From Pseudomonas tensinigenes (GTDB lineage Bacteria; Pseudomonadota; Gammaproteobacteria; Pseudomonadales; Pseudomonadaceae), in the NCBI RefSeq assembly GCF_014268445.2, contig NZ_CP077089.1, positions 2,287,501 to 2,351,500 on the forward strand: a stretch of 64,000 nucleotides of DNA. Direction: 5' to 3'. Below, in pieces: positions 1 through 8,837 of the stretch. Below the pieces are notes generated by a model. It did not search any database. It was not told where the DNA came from and was given only the letters and a program-made list of their open reading frames with translations. Position 1 is the stretch's first letter. Each line of letters begins with the position of its first letter. The translations under genes and the position numbers were made by a program.

Positions 1-2117
<2,117 letters not shown>

Positions 2118-2140
2118 TGAGTATGTGAACGGCCCGCTTC

Positions 2141-2238
2141 CCCTGTGGGAGCGAGCCTGCTCGCGATGACGGAGCAATATCCGCCATGGATATTGGCTGA
2201 CACACCGCTTTCGCGAGCAGGCTCACTCCCACAAGGGC
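2141..2238. repeat. REP pair, type A (GTGGGAGCGAGCCTGCTCGCGA)
   Basis: Two inverted copies of the palindromic core GTGGGAGCGAGCCTGCTCGC face each other about 50 bases apart. The right copy has one change (CTCACTCCC for CTCGCTCCC). The same pair occurs ten times in this window, always outside coding sequence. This matches the REP doublets (REPINs) known in the P. fluorescens group. No transposase of the RAYT type lies in the window. Confidence 0.9.
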
Positions 2239-2257
2239 AGGGCTTTGAGATTCAAGT

Positions 2258-2290
2258 AGGGCGGGCTCCTGTAGATGCCGCCCTTTTTTG
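2258..2290 (+). terminator. Intrinsic terminator of ppsA
   Basis: A seven-pair stem AGGGCGG/CCGCCCT is followed directly by six T. It lies only 13 bases before the start of the hydrolase gene, so that gene needs its own promoter or depends on read-through. Confidence 0.8.
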
Positions 2291-2302
2291 TGCAAGAGCA
2301 TT

Positions 2303-3292
2303 ATGCAAAGCAGCAGTGACCTATTTCCTGTCGCCCTGATCAGCGCCGAACGGCGTGGCGATCTGAGCGAAGACGTGTATCGCCTGAAACCCGGCAACAG
2401 CCCCGACTGGTCCGTGGAAATCGCTGTGACCCGGTTGGGCATGGCCGATAACTCGGCGCCTCGCGGTGTGCCGGTGATTTTGCTGCACGGCAGTTTTTCC
2501 AATCGACGTTTCTGGTTTTCACCCAAAGGACTCGGTCTGGGCGCGTATCTGACGCGACTGGGTTTCGACGTGTGGATTCCGGAGATGCGCGGCCACGGAC
2601 TGTCGCAGCGCAACGAGGAATACCGGCGCAACCGTGTCGCCGACTATGCGCGATACGATCTGCCGGCGATTGCCGCGTTCGTGCGTGAGCAGAGCGGGCA
2701 GATTCCGCATTGGATCGGCCATTCGCTGGGCGGCATCACCCTGGCCGCCGCGCTCGGTGGTGAGTACCTTGGCGAACCCGCCGTGGCTTCGGCTGCGTTT
2801 TTCGGCACACAAGTCAGCCGCACTTACTGGCCGCTGAAAATTCCGCCGGTGGAGTGGAGCGGGCGCTTTATTCTCAAGCGTTTTGCGCAACTGTCGGGTT
2901 CGCGCCTCAAGCGTGGACCGGAAGATGAGCCGATCGGTCTGGCACTGGAAAGCATGCGCTGGTACGGCTTGTTCGGCCGTTTTGGCGACAAGGACAAGGA
3001 TTGGTGGGTGGGTCTGGCCGATGTTCAGGTGCCGGTGCTGGCAGTGAGCGCAGCGGGCGATCATCAGGATCCAGCGTGGGCCTGTCGCAAGTTGTTCGAG
3101 CAGATCGGCTCCGAGCACAAGCAGTTCATCAATCTGGGCCGCGAGCAGGGCTTCAACGATAATTTCGGCCATGTCGAGATGTTGGTGAGCAAAGCGGCGC
3201 AGACTCAGGTGTGGCCGTTGGTGGCGCGCTGGTTGAACGATCAGCAGACGCCGTTGCTGGGCGAGAAGCCGGATCTGGCCGCTGCGGTCTGA
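2303..3292 (+). CDS. Alpha/beta hydrolase
   Basis: This is a 329-residue alpha/beta-hydrolase fold protein of unknown substrate. The oxyanion region VILLHGSFSNRRFW lies near residue 55. The nucleophile elbow GHSLGG lies near residue 140, in WIGHSLGGITLAAALGG. Late acid (AGDHQDPAW) and histidine (FGHVEML) positions complete a plausible Ser-Asp-His triad. There is no signal peptide. I chose ATG 2303, which has AAGAG just upstream, over the TTG at 2288. An esterase/lipase-like gene sits between ppsA and rraA in other Pseudomonas, so the position is conserved. No function is assigned beyond the fold. Confidence 0.9.
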   Translation: MQSSSDLFPVALISAERRGDLSEDVYRLKPGNSPDWSVEIAVTRLGMADNSAPRGVPVILLHGSFSNRRFWFSPKGLGLGAYLTRLGFDVWIPEMRGHGLSQRNEEYRRNRVADYARYDLPAIAAFVREQSGQIPHWIGHSLGGITLAAALGGEYLGEPAVASAAFFGTQVSRTYWPLKIPPVEWSGRFILKRFAQLSGSRLKRGPEDEPIGLALESMRWYGLFGRFGDKDKDWWVGLADVQVPVLAVSAAGDHQDPAWACRKLFEQIGSEHKQFINLGREQGFNDNFGHVEMLVSKAAQTQVWPLVARWLNDQQTPLLGEKPDLAAAV

Positions 3293-3341
3293 GAGGGAGG
3301 CCCTGAAAAGGGCATTTCGTTCGCGTTGGCTTGCGGCTAAG

Positions 3342-3371
3342 ATATGACGAATTGTGCGGTTCTGGTCATAT
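3342..3371. promoter_or_regulatory. Inverted repeat upstream of rraA
   Basis: The perfect 7-bp inverted repeat ATATGAC...GTCATAT, with a 16-base spacer, lies in the 226-bp gap before rraA. It could be an operator or part of an untranslated leader. I recognise no regulator for it. Confidence 0.3.
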
Positions 3372-3518
3372 TCGGTGGCAGTTTAGCGATTACGTTTCAG
3401 CGTTTGTTCAGGTTCATTCAGCCAACATTCAATGAGCTAAGGTAAACAGCGACCACCGGAGATCGTCTCAAAAGAATGCGTCATCCTTGATCGTCTTCCT
3501 TGTTACAGGAGTTTTTCG

Positions 3519-4010
3519 ATGAACCATTACCTTACGCCTGACCTGTGCGACGCCTATCCGGAGCTGGTGCAGGTGCTGGAACCGATGTTCAGCAATTTCG
3601 GCGGCCGTGATTCGTTCGGCGGTGAAATCGTGACCATCAAATGCTTCGAAGACAACTCGCTGGTCAAGGAACAGGCTGAACTCAAGGGCAACGGCAAGGT
3701 ACTGGTGGTCGATGGCGGCGGTTCGCTGCGACGTGCATTGCTGGGCGACATGATCGCCGAGAAAGCCGCTAAAAACGGTTGGGAAGGGCTGGTGATCTAC
3801 GGCTGCATTCGTGACGTCGATGTGATTGCCCAGACCGATCTGGGCGTGCAGGCGCTGGCCAGCCACCCGATGAAAACCGAAAAACGCGGCATTGGTGACC
3901 TCAACGTCCCGGTGACTTTCGCCGGTGTGACGTTCCACCCAGGCCAATACATTTATGCGGACAACAACGGCGTGATCATCTCGCCGAGTCCGTTGAAAAT
4001 GCCTGAATAA
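3519..4010 (+). CDS. rraA: RraA family regulator of ribonuclease activity
   Basis: This 163-residue protein has the normal RraA length. In E. coli RraA binds RNase E and damps its activity. Some relatives are 4-hydroxy-4-methyl-2-oxoglutarate/oxaloacetate aldolases. Family landmarks are [20 protein letters not shown] near the N-terminus, [21 protein letters not shown] in the middle and [15 protein letters not shown] after it. The start has a clear ribosome site (CAGGAG, 7 bases upstream of ATG). It precedes cmaX by 22 bases and is probably co-transcribed with it. The exact activity (RNase E inhibitor or aldolase) cannot be decided from sequence. Confidence 0.93.
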   Translation: MNHYLTPDLCDAYPELVQVLEPMFSNFGGRDSFGGEIVTIKCFEDNSLVKEQAELKGNGKVLVVDGGGSLRRALLGDMIAEKAAKNGWEGLVIYGCIRDVDVIAQTDLGVQALASHPMKTEKRGIGDLNVPVTFAGVTFHPGQYIYADNNGVIISPSPLKMPE

Positions 4011-4032
4011 GCTTTTCGACAAAGGGATGCGG

Positions 4033-5028
4033 ATGTTCGAGGAAGAAAACGCGCAATGGGGGCTGGTGCATGCCCTGGTGCTGGACGGAAAAGGCGGTGC
4101 GCGTTCGATAGCCCGGACTGAGCTCGACGATTTGCAGTTGCAGGCCCATGAAAGTCTGTGGCTGCATTGGGATCGCAGCCATCCGCAGACCCAGACCTGG
4201 CTGCGCAAATCCAGCGGTCTCAACGAATTCACCTGCGATCTGCTGCTGGAAGAGAACACGCGCCCCCGTCTGTTGCCGCTGCCGGATGCCGAGCTGTTGC
4301 TGTTTTTACGCGGGGTCAATCTCAATCCAGGCGCCGAGCCGGAAGACATGGTCTCGGTGCGGATTTTCGCTTCGGCCCAACGAGTGATTTCCCTGCGTTT
4401 GCGCCCATTGCGCGCCACCGATGAACTGTTGGTGCAATTGGCGGACGGCAAGGGCCCGAAAACCTCTTCTGAGCTCATCCTTTATCTGGCGCAGTTCCTC
4501 ACCAACAAGGTGCAGGATCTGGTCACTTGCCTCTCGGAAATCGCCGACGAGGAAGAAGAAAAGATGGATGCCGACGAACGGTATACCCCCGAGCATGGCG
4601 CCATTTTGCACATCCGTCGCAGGGCTGCCGGGCTGAAGCGTTTTCTTGCGCCGCAGCGGGATATTTTCGGACAGCTCACGCGGATAAAACTGCCGTGGTT
4701 TGTCGATGACGATGCCGATTACTGGAACGAATTGAACAACAGCCTGACTCGCTATCTCGAAGAGCTCGAATTGACCCGAGAGCGCGTGGGGCTTGTGCTG
4801 GAGGCCGAAGACCGGCGTTTGAGCGAGCGCATGAATCGCACGATGTACCGCTTCGGCATCATCACCTGCATCTTTTTGCCGATGAGTTTTATCACCGGTC
4901 TGCTGGGCATCAACGTCGGTGGAATTCCATTTGCCAGCAGCCCTTATGGTTTCCTGATCGCCTGCTTGACGGTGCTCGCCCTGGCCTTCGGTCAGTGGTG
5001 GTTATTCCGTCGTTTGCGCTGGGTCTGA
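4033..5028 (+). CDS. cmaX: CmaX, CorA/ZntB-type divalent cation transporter
   Basis: This 331-residue inner membrane protein belongs to the CorA metal transporter superfamily (ZntB-like). A large acidic cytoplasmic N-terminal domain, with EEEEKMDADERYTPE near residue 180, leads to two C-terminal membrane segments (about 277-297 and 307-327). The pore-loop signature appears as the CorA-like variant GLLGINVGGIPFA. An upstream in-frame ATG (4027) abuts AAAGGG, so that sequence is better placed to serve ATG 4033, my chosen start. In Pseudomonas the order cmaX-crfX-cmpX-sigX-oprF is conserved, and it is found here intact. The ion is not shown by sequence; Mg, Zn or Co are the usual substrates. Confidence 0.9.
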   Translation: MFEEENAQWGLVHALVLDGKGGARSIARTELDDLQLQAHESLWLHWDRSHPQTQTWLRKSSGLNEFTCDLLLEENTRPRLLPLPDAELLLFLRGVNLNPGAEPEDMVSVRIFASAQRVISLRLRPLRATDELLVQLADGKGPKTSSELILYLAQFLTNKVQDLVTCLSEIADEEEEKMDADERYTPEHGAILHIRRRAAGLKRFLAPQRDIFGQLTRIKLPWFVDDDADYWNELNNSLTRYLEELELTRERVGLVLEAEDRRLSERMNRTMYRFGIITCIFLPMSFITGLLGINVGGIPFASSPYGFLIACLTVLALAFGQWWLFRRLRWV

Positions 5029-5091
5029 AGATGGCGCATGTGACCCGACCAAATCTGCCCGCGTCTTTCACAGACATCACGAGAGGTGCGT

Positions 5092-5340
5092 ATGCACGAT
5101 CCGTTTGAACAGTCTTTGCGCGACATGCTCAACGCTTCGCCGTCCAGCCGCGACGACGATGCCTGTCTGGACCGCGTACTCAAAACCGCCAACCGCCAGG
5201 TCGGCGCCGGTGATCTGTTCAGCCTGCTGGGCCGCTGGCTGCCCGCGCTGATGATCGCCCTGAATAACGGATCGGCCCATGTCTCGCCGGTTTCCCGTCT
5301 TCGTAAACCTACCGCTCGCACTGCTGATAAGGCTGATTGA
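5092..5340 (+). CDS. crfX: CrfX, small Pseudomonas-specific protein
   Basis: This 82-residue protein is recognised by its position between cmaX and cmpX and by its sequence (begins MHDPFEQSLRDMLNASPSSR). The N-terminal half is acidic. A central hydrophobic stretch (LFSLLGRWLPALMIALNN, about 43-60) could be an amphipathic or membrane-associating helix. The tail is basic and Ser/Thr-rich. The start ATG 5092 follows GAGAGG at good spacing; the GTG two codons earlier lies inside that site. Its stop codon is 2 bases from the cmpX start, which suggests coupled translation. Its biochemical role is unknown. Confidence 0.85.
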   Translation: MHDPFEQSLRDMLNASPSSRDDDACLDRVLKTANRQVGAGDLFSLLGRWLPALMIALNNGSAHVSPVSRLRKPTARTADKAD

Positions 5341-5342
5341 AT

Positions 5343-6167
5343 ATGGAACTCGACCTCTGGACTCAGAGCCTCGTCACTGCAATGACTGCGTTGTGGACCA
5401 AAGTAGCCAACTTCATCCCGAACCTGTTCGGCGCACTGGTCGTGCTGCTGTTGGGTTTCGTCGTGGCCAAGCTGCTCGATACCTTGCTCTCCAAGCTGCT
5501 CGCCAAACTCGGCCTTGATCGCTTGATGGGTGGCACCGGCCTGACTAAATTAATGTCGCGTGCTGGACTGCAAGTTCCGATCTCGACCCTGATCGGCAAA
5601 ATCGTCTACTGGTTTGTTCTGCTGATTTTTCTGGTTTCGGCAGCAGAATCCCTTGGCCTTGAGCGAGTTTCAGCTACGCTGGATATGTTGGCGCTCTATT
5701 TGCCGAAAGTATTCGGCGCGGCGCTGGTGTTGCTGGTAGGTGTTTTGCTCGCGCAATTGGCCAACGGGCTGGTGCGCGGGGCGGCAGAAGGCGTTGGCCT
5801 GGACTACGCTTCGGGGCTTGGGCGAATTGCTCAGGGGCTGGTTATCATCATCAGCATCTCGGTCGCGATCAGTCAGCTTGAAGTCAAGACTGACCTGCTG
5901 AACCATGTGATCGTCATCGTTTTGATTACCGTTGGTCTGGCCGTTGCGCTGGCCATGGGTTTGGGAAGCCGGGAAATTGCCGGTCAGATTCTTGCGGGAA
6001 TCTATGTGCGTGAGTTGTATCAGGTTGGGCAACAAGTGCGTGTTGGCGAGGTCGAAGGCCAGATCGAAGAGATCGGCACGGTTAAAACCACATTGCTGAC
6101 CGATGAGGGTGAGCTAGTCTCTCTTTCCAATCGGATCCTGCTGGAACAGCATGTGAGTAGCCGCTAA
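5343..6167 (+). CDS. cmpX: CmpX, small mechanosensitive-channel family protein
   Basis: This 274-residue inner membrane protein is related to MscS/YjdB-like conserved transmembrane proteins. Four or five hydrophobic segments are visible (about 19-40, 82-105, 122-146, 156-178 and 196-216). They are followed by a short soluble C-terminus (VGQQVRVGEVEGQIEEIGTVKTTLLTDEG) with the beta-rich motif typical of the MscS middle domain. In Pseudomonas CmpX is linked to envelope stress and to SigX activity. ATG 5343 is preferred over the TTG two codons upstream. The channel function is inferred from the family. Confidence 0.9.
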   Translation: MELDLWTQSLVTAMTALWTKVANFIPNLFGALVVLLLGFVVAKLLDTLLSKLLAKLGLDRLMGGTGLTKLMSRAGLQVPISTLIGKIVYWFVLLIFLVSAAESLGLERVSATLDMLALYLPKVFGAALVLLVGVLLAQLANGLVRGAAEGVGLDYASGLGRIAQGLVIIISISVAISQLEVKTDLLNHVIVIVLITVGLAVALAMGLGSREIAGQILAGIYVRELYQVGQQVRVGEVEGQIEEIGTVKTTLLTDEGELVSLSNRILLEQHVSSR

Positions 6168-6257
6168 TCCGGCAAACCCTGCTAATGTATGCCGCCGCGA
6201 AATGCCAGCTGATGCTGGTTGCGGTGGACATTGACCTGACTGTCGGCACGACTTGTT

Positions 6258-6848
6258 TTGAATAAAGCCCAAACGCTATCCACGCGCTACGACCCCCGCG
6301 AGCTCTCTGATGAGGAGTTGGTCGCACGCTCGCATACCGAGCTTTTTCACGTAACGCGCGCCTATGAAGAACTGATGCGGCGTTACCAGCGAACATTATT
6401 TAACGTTTGTGCGAGATATCTTGGGAACGATCGCGACGCAGACGATGTCTGTCAGGAAGTCATGTTGAAGGTGCTGTATGGCCTGAAGAACTTCGAGGGG
6501 AAATCGAAGTTCAAAACGTGGCTCTACAGCATCACGTACAACGAATGTATTACGCAGTATCGGAAGGAACGGCGAAAGCGTCGCTTGATGGACGCATTGA
6601 GTCTTGACCCCCTCGAGGAAGCGTCCGAAGAAAAGGCGCCGAAACCCGAGGAGAAGGGCGGACTTGATCGCTGGCTGGTGTATGTGAACCCGATCGACCG
6701 CGAAATTCTGGTGCTACGATTTGTCGCAGAGCTGGAGTTTCAGGAGATCGCAGACATCATGCACATGGGTTTGAGTGCGACAAAAATGCGTTACAAACGT
6801 GCTCTAGATAAATTGCGTGAGAAATTTGCAGGCATTGCTGAAACTTAG
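6258..6848 (+). CDS. sigX: ECF sigma factor SigX
   Basis: This 196-residue extracytoplasmic-function sigma factor drives oprF and many envelope and fatty-acid genes in Pseudomonas. Region 2 is seen at about 35-100 (RNVCARYLGNDRDADDVCQE-type, then FKTWLYSITYNE). Region 4 is at about 135-190 (PIDREILVLRFVAELEFQEIADIMHMGLSATKMRYKRALDKL). The start is TTG at 6258; no in-frame ATG lies near, and 196 residues is the known SigX length, so a TTG start is credible. No anti-sigma gene lies next to it, in agreement with SigX biology, where CmpX and CrfX are the neighbours. The oprF gene follows after 107 bases. Confidence 0.95.
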   Translation: MNKAQTLSTRYDPRELSDEELVARSHTELFHVTRAYEELMRRYQRTLFNVCARYLGNDRDADDVCQEVMLKVLYGLKNFEGKSKFKTWLYSITYNECITQYRKERRKRRLMDALSLDPLEEASEEKAPKPEEKGGLDRWLVYVNPIDREILVLRFVAELEFQEIADIMHMGLSATKMRYKRALDKLREKFAGIAET

Positions 6849-6874
6849 TTCAGCGCAAATATCTCTTACGTGTA

Positions 6875-6896
6875 GGCAAGTTCTGATAGACTTGCC
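6875..6896 (+). promoter_or_regulatory. Inverted repeat between sigX and oprF
   Basis: The perfect repeat GGCAAGT-tctgatag-ACTTGCC lies in the 107-bp gap. No T-run follows, so it is not a classic terminator. It could be a weak stop for sigX transcripts or part of the oprF leader. Confidence 0.35.
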
Positions 6897-6955
6897 GCCG
6901 AGTTGTCCCCCGGTTTGCGGGACTGCTTCACAATCACCAGATGGGGATTTAACGG

Positions 6956-7990
6956 ATGAAACTGAAAAACACCTTGGGCTTGGCCATTGGTTCTCTGATT
7001 GCCGCCACTTCGTTCGGCGCTCTGGCACAAGGCCAAGGCGCAGTTGAAATCGAAGGCTTCGCAAAGAAAGAACAATTCGACAGCGCTCGTAACTTCAAGA
7101 ACAACGGCAACCTGTTCGGCGGTTCGATCGGTTACTTCCTGACCGACGACGTTGAACTGCGTCTGGGCTACGACGAAGTGCACAACGTGCGTTCCGACGA
7201 CGGTCGTAACATCAAGGGCGCGAACACCGCTCTGGACGCTCTGTACCACTTCAACAACCCAGGCGACATGCTGCGTCCGTACGTATCGGCTGGTTTCTCC
7301 GATCAGAGCATCGGTCAGAACGGTTCCGGCGGTCGTGACCGCTCCACCTTCGCCAACCTGGGCGCTGGTGCCAAGCTGTACTTCACCGAGAACTTCTACG
7401 CCCGTGCTGGCGTTGAAGCTCAGTACAACATCGACCAGGGCGACACCGAGTGGGCTCCTAGCGTTGGTATCGGTGTGAACTTCGGTGGCGGCTCCAAGCC
7501 TGCTGCTGCTCCAGTTCCAGCACCAGCTGAAGTCTGCTCCGACAGCGACAACGATGGCGTTTGCGACAACGTTGACAAGTGCCCGGACACCCCAGCCAAC
7601 GTAACTGTTGACGCTGACGGCTGCCCAGCAGTTGCTGAAGTTGTTCGTGTTGAGCTGGACGTTAAGTTCGACTTCGACAAGTCGGTTGTGAAGCCAAACA
7701 GCTACGGCGACATCAAAAACCTGGCTGACTTCATGAAGCAGTACCCATCCACCACCACTACTGTTGAAGGTCACACTGACTCCGTCGGTCCTGACGCTTA
7801 CAACCAGAAACTGTCTGAGCGTCGTGCAAACGCCGTTAAGCAAGTTCTGACCAACCAGTACGGTGTTGAATCGTCCCGCGTTCAGTCTGTTGGCTACGGC
7901 GAATCCCGCCCAGTTGCTGACAACAAAACTGAAGCTGGCCGCGCTGTTAACCGTCGCGTAGAAGCGCAGGTTGAAGCTCAAGCTAAGTAA
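6956..7990 (+). CDS. oprF: Major outer membrane porin OprF
   Basis: This 344-residue OmpA-family porin gives general non-specific permeability and links the outer membrane to peptidoglycan. A signal peptide (1-24, cut after ALA) precedes an eight-stranded barrel domain (about 25-177). A Pro/Ala linker (AAAPVPAPAE) follows, then the acidic segment with four cysteines (194, 203, 209, 223) typical of OprF. The C-terminal OmpA-like peptidoglycan-binding domain (about 232-338) contains VEGHTDSVGPDAYNQKLSERR. Codon choice in the 3' half is strongly biased to GCT, GTT and CCA, as expected for a very highly expressed gene. It stands downstream of sigX and ends in a strong terminator. Confidence 0.98.
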   Translation: MKLKNTLGLAIGSLIAATSFGALAQGQGAVEIEGFAKKEQFDSARNFKNNGNLFGGSIGYFLTDDVELRLGYDEVHNVRSDDGRNIKGANTALDALYHFNNPGDMLRPYVSAGFSDQSIGQNGSGGRDRSTFANLGAGAKLYFTENFYARAGVEAQYNIDQGDTEWAPSVGIGVNFGGGSKPAAAPVPAPAEVCSDSDNDGVCDNVDKCPDTPANVTVDADGCPAVAEVVRVELDVKFDFDKSVVKPNSYGDIKNLADFMKQYPSTTTTVEGHTDSVGPDAYNQKLSERRANAVKQVLTNQYGVESSRVQSVGYGESRPVADNKTEAGRAVNRRVEAQVEAQAK

Positions 7991-8005
7991 TTAGCTGCCG
8001 CTCTG

Positions 8006-8036
8006 AGAAAAGCCCGGCTTAGGCCGGGCTTTTCTT
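8006..8036 (+). terminator. Intrinsic terminator of oprF
   Basis: The stem AAAAGCCCGGC/GCCGGGCTTTT has a short TTAG loop and lies 16 bases after the stop codon. It separates oprF from the convergent cobA. Confidence 0.93.
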
Positions 8037-8080
8037 TGTCTGCGATTTGAGTCTCAAACGTTGAAAAAGTCAGGTTGTTC

Positions 8081-8824
8081 CTACATCGAGGCCACACGCG
8101 TCTCGCTGGCTTGCTCCGCATTACCAGCCACCGCGCCGATCACCAGTATCGCAGGGCTCTTCAATTTGAATCTGTAGGCCGCTTCGCTCATTGCCGTCAG
8201 ATCACTCCGGCATTCGCGCTGCTCCGGCAACGATGCATTTTCGATCATTGCCACCGGCGTATCCGCCGCCATCCCGCCTGCCAATAACTGATCGCGAATC
8301 TCGCCCAGCTTGGCCACACCCATATAAATCACCAGCGTTGTGCCACTTTGCGCCAATGCCTGCCAGTTCAACTGGCTGTCGTCCTGAGTATGCGCCGTCA
8401 CCAGCGTCACACCTCGCGCCACACCCCGTAACGTCAGCGGAATATCGCACTGCGTCGCCCCAGCGAGCCCGGCGGTGATGCCATTGACCAGTTCCACCTC
8501 GACCCCACGCTCACGCAGCCACTGCGCCTCTTCGCCCCCTCGGCCGAAAATGCACGGATCACCACCCTTGAGCCGCACCACACACTTGCCGTGGCGGGCA
8601 TAGCGCAGCATCAGCCGATGGATAAACGCCTGCGGTGTCGAACGACAACCGCCGCGTTTACCCACGGCAATGATGCGCGCGCCGGGGCAGTGTTCCAGCA
8701 CCGCATCGTTGACCAGATCATCGATCAGCACCACATCGGCTTCGCGTAAGGCGCGTACCGCTTTGAGGGTCAGCAGTTCGGGATCACCAGGACCTGCGCC
8801 CACCAGCCAGACTTTTGCATTCAT
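8081..8824 (-). CDS. cobA: Uroporphyrinogen-III C-methyltransferase
   Basis: This 247-residue SUMT methylates uroporphyrinogen III at C2 and C7 with S-adenosylmethionine, giving precorrin-2, the precursor of siroheme and cobalamin. The N-terminal signature VWLVGAGPGDPELLTLKA and the second motif VVRLKGGDPCIFGRGGEEA are both intact. It is the single-domain CobA type, without the CysG dehydrogenase/chelatase part. It is the last gene of the nirB-nirD-nitrate reductase operon, 13 bases behind the reductase; NirB needs siroheme, which explains the linkage. I chose ATG 8824, preceded by GAGGAAAACACC; the longer frame upstream lacks homology to the family. Confidence 0.96.
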   Translation of the reverse strand: MNAKVWLVGAGPGDPELLTLKAVRALREADVVLIDDLVNDAVLEHCPGARIIAVGKRGGCRSTPQAFIHRLMLRYARHGKCVVRLKGGDPCIFGRGGEEAQWLRERGVEVELVNGITAGLAGATQCDIPLTLRGVARGVTLVTAHTQDDSQLNWQALAQSGTTLVIYMGVAKLGEIRDQLLAGGMAADTPVAMIENASLPEQRECRSDLTAMSEAAYRFKLKSPAILVIGAVAGNAEQASETRVASM

Positions 8825-8837
8825 GGTGTTTTCCTCA

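Noticed and set aside
2141..2238. CRISPR-like array from repeated GTGGGAGCGAGCC units
   Set aside because: Copies occur as single inverted pairs spread over the window, not as regular direct repeats with unique spacers.
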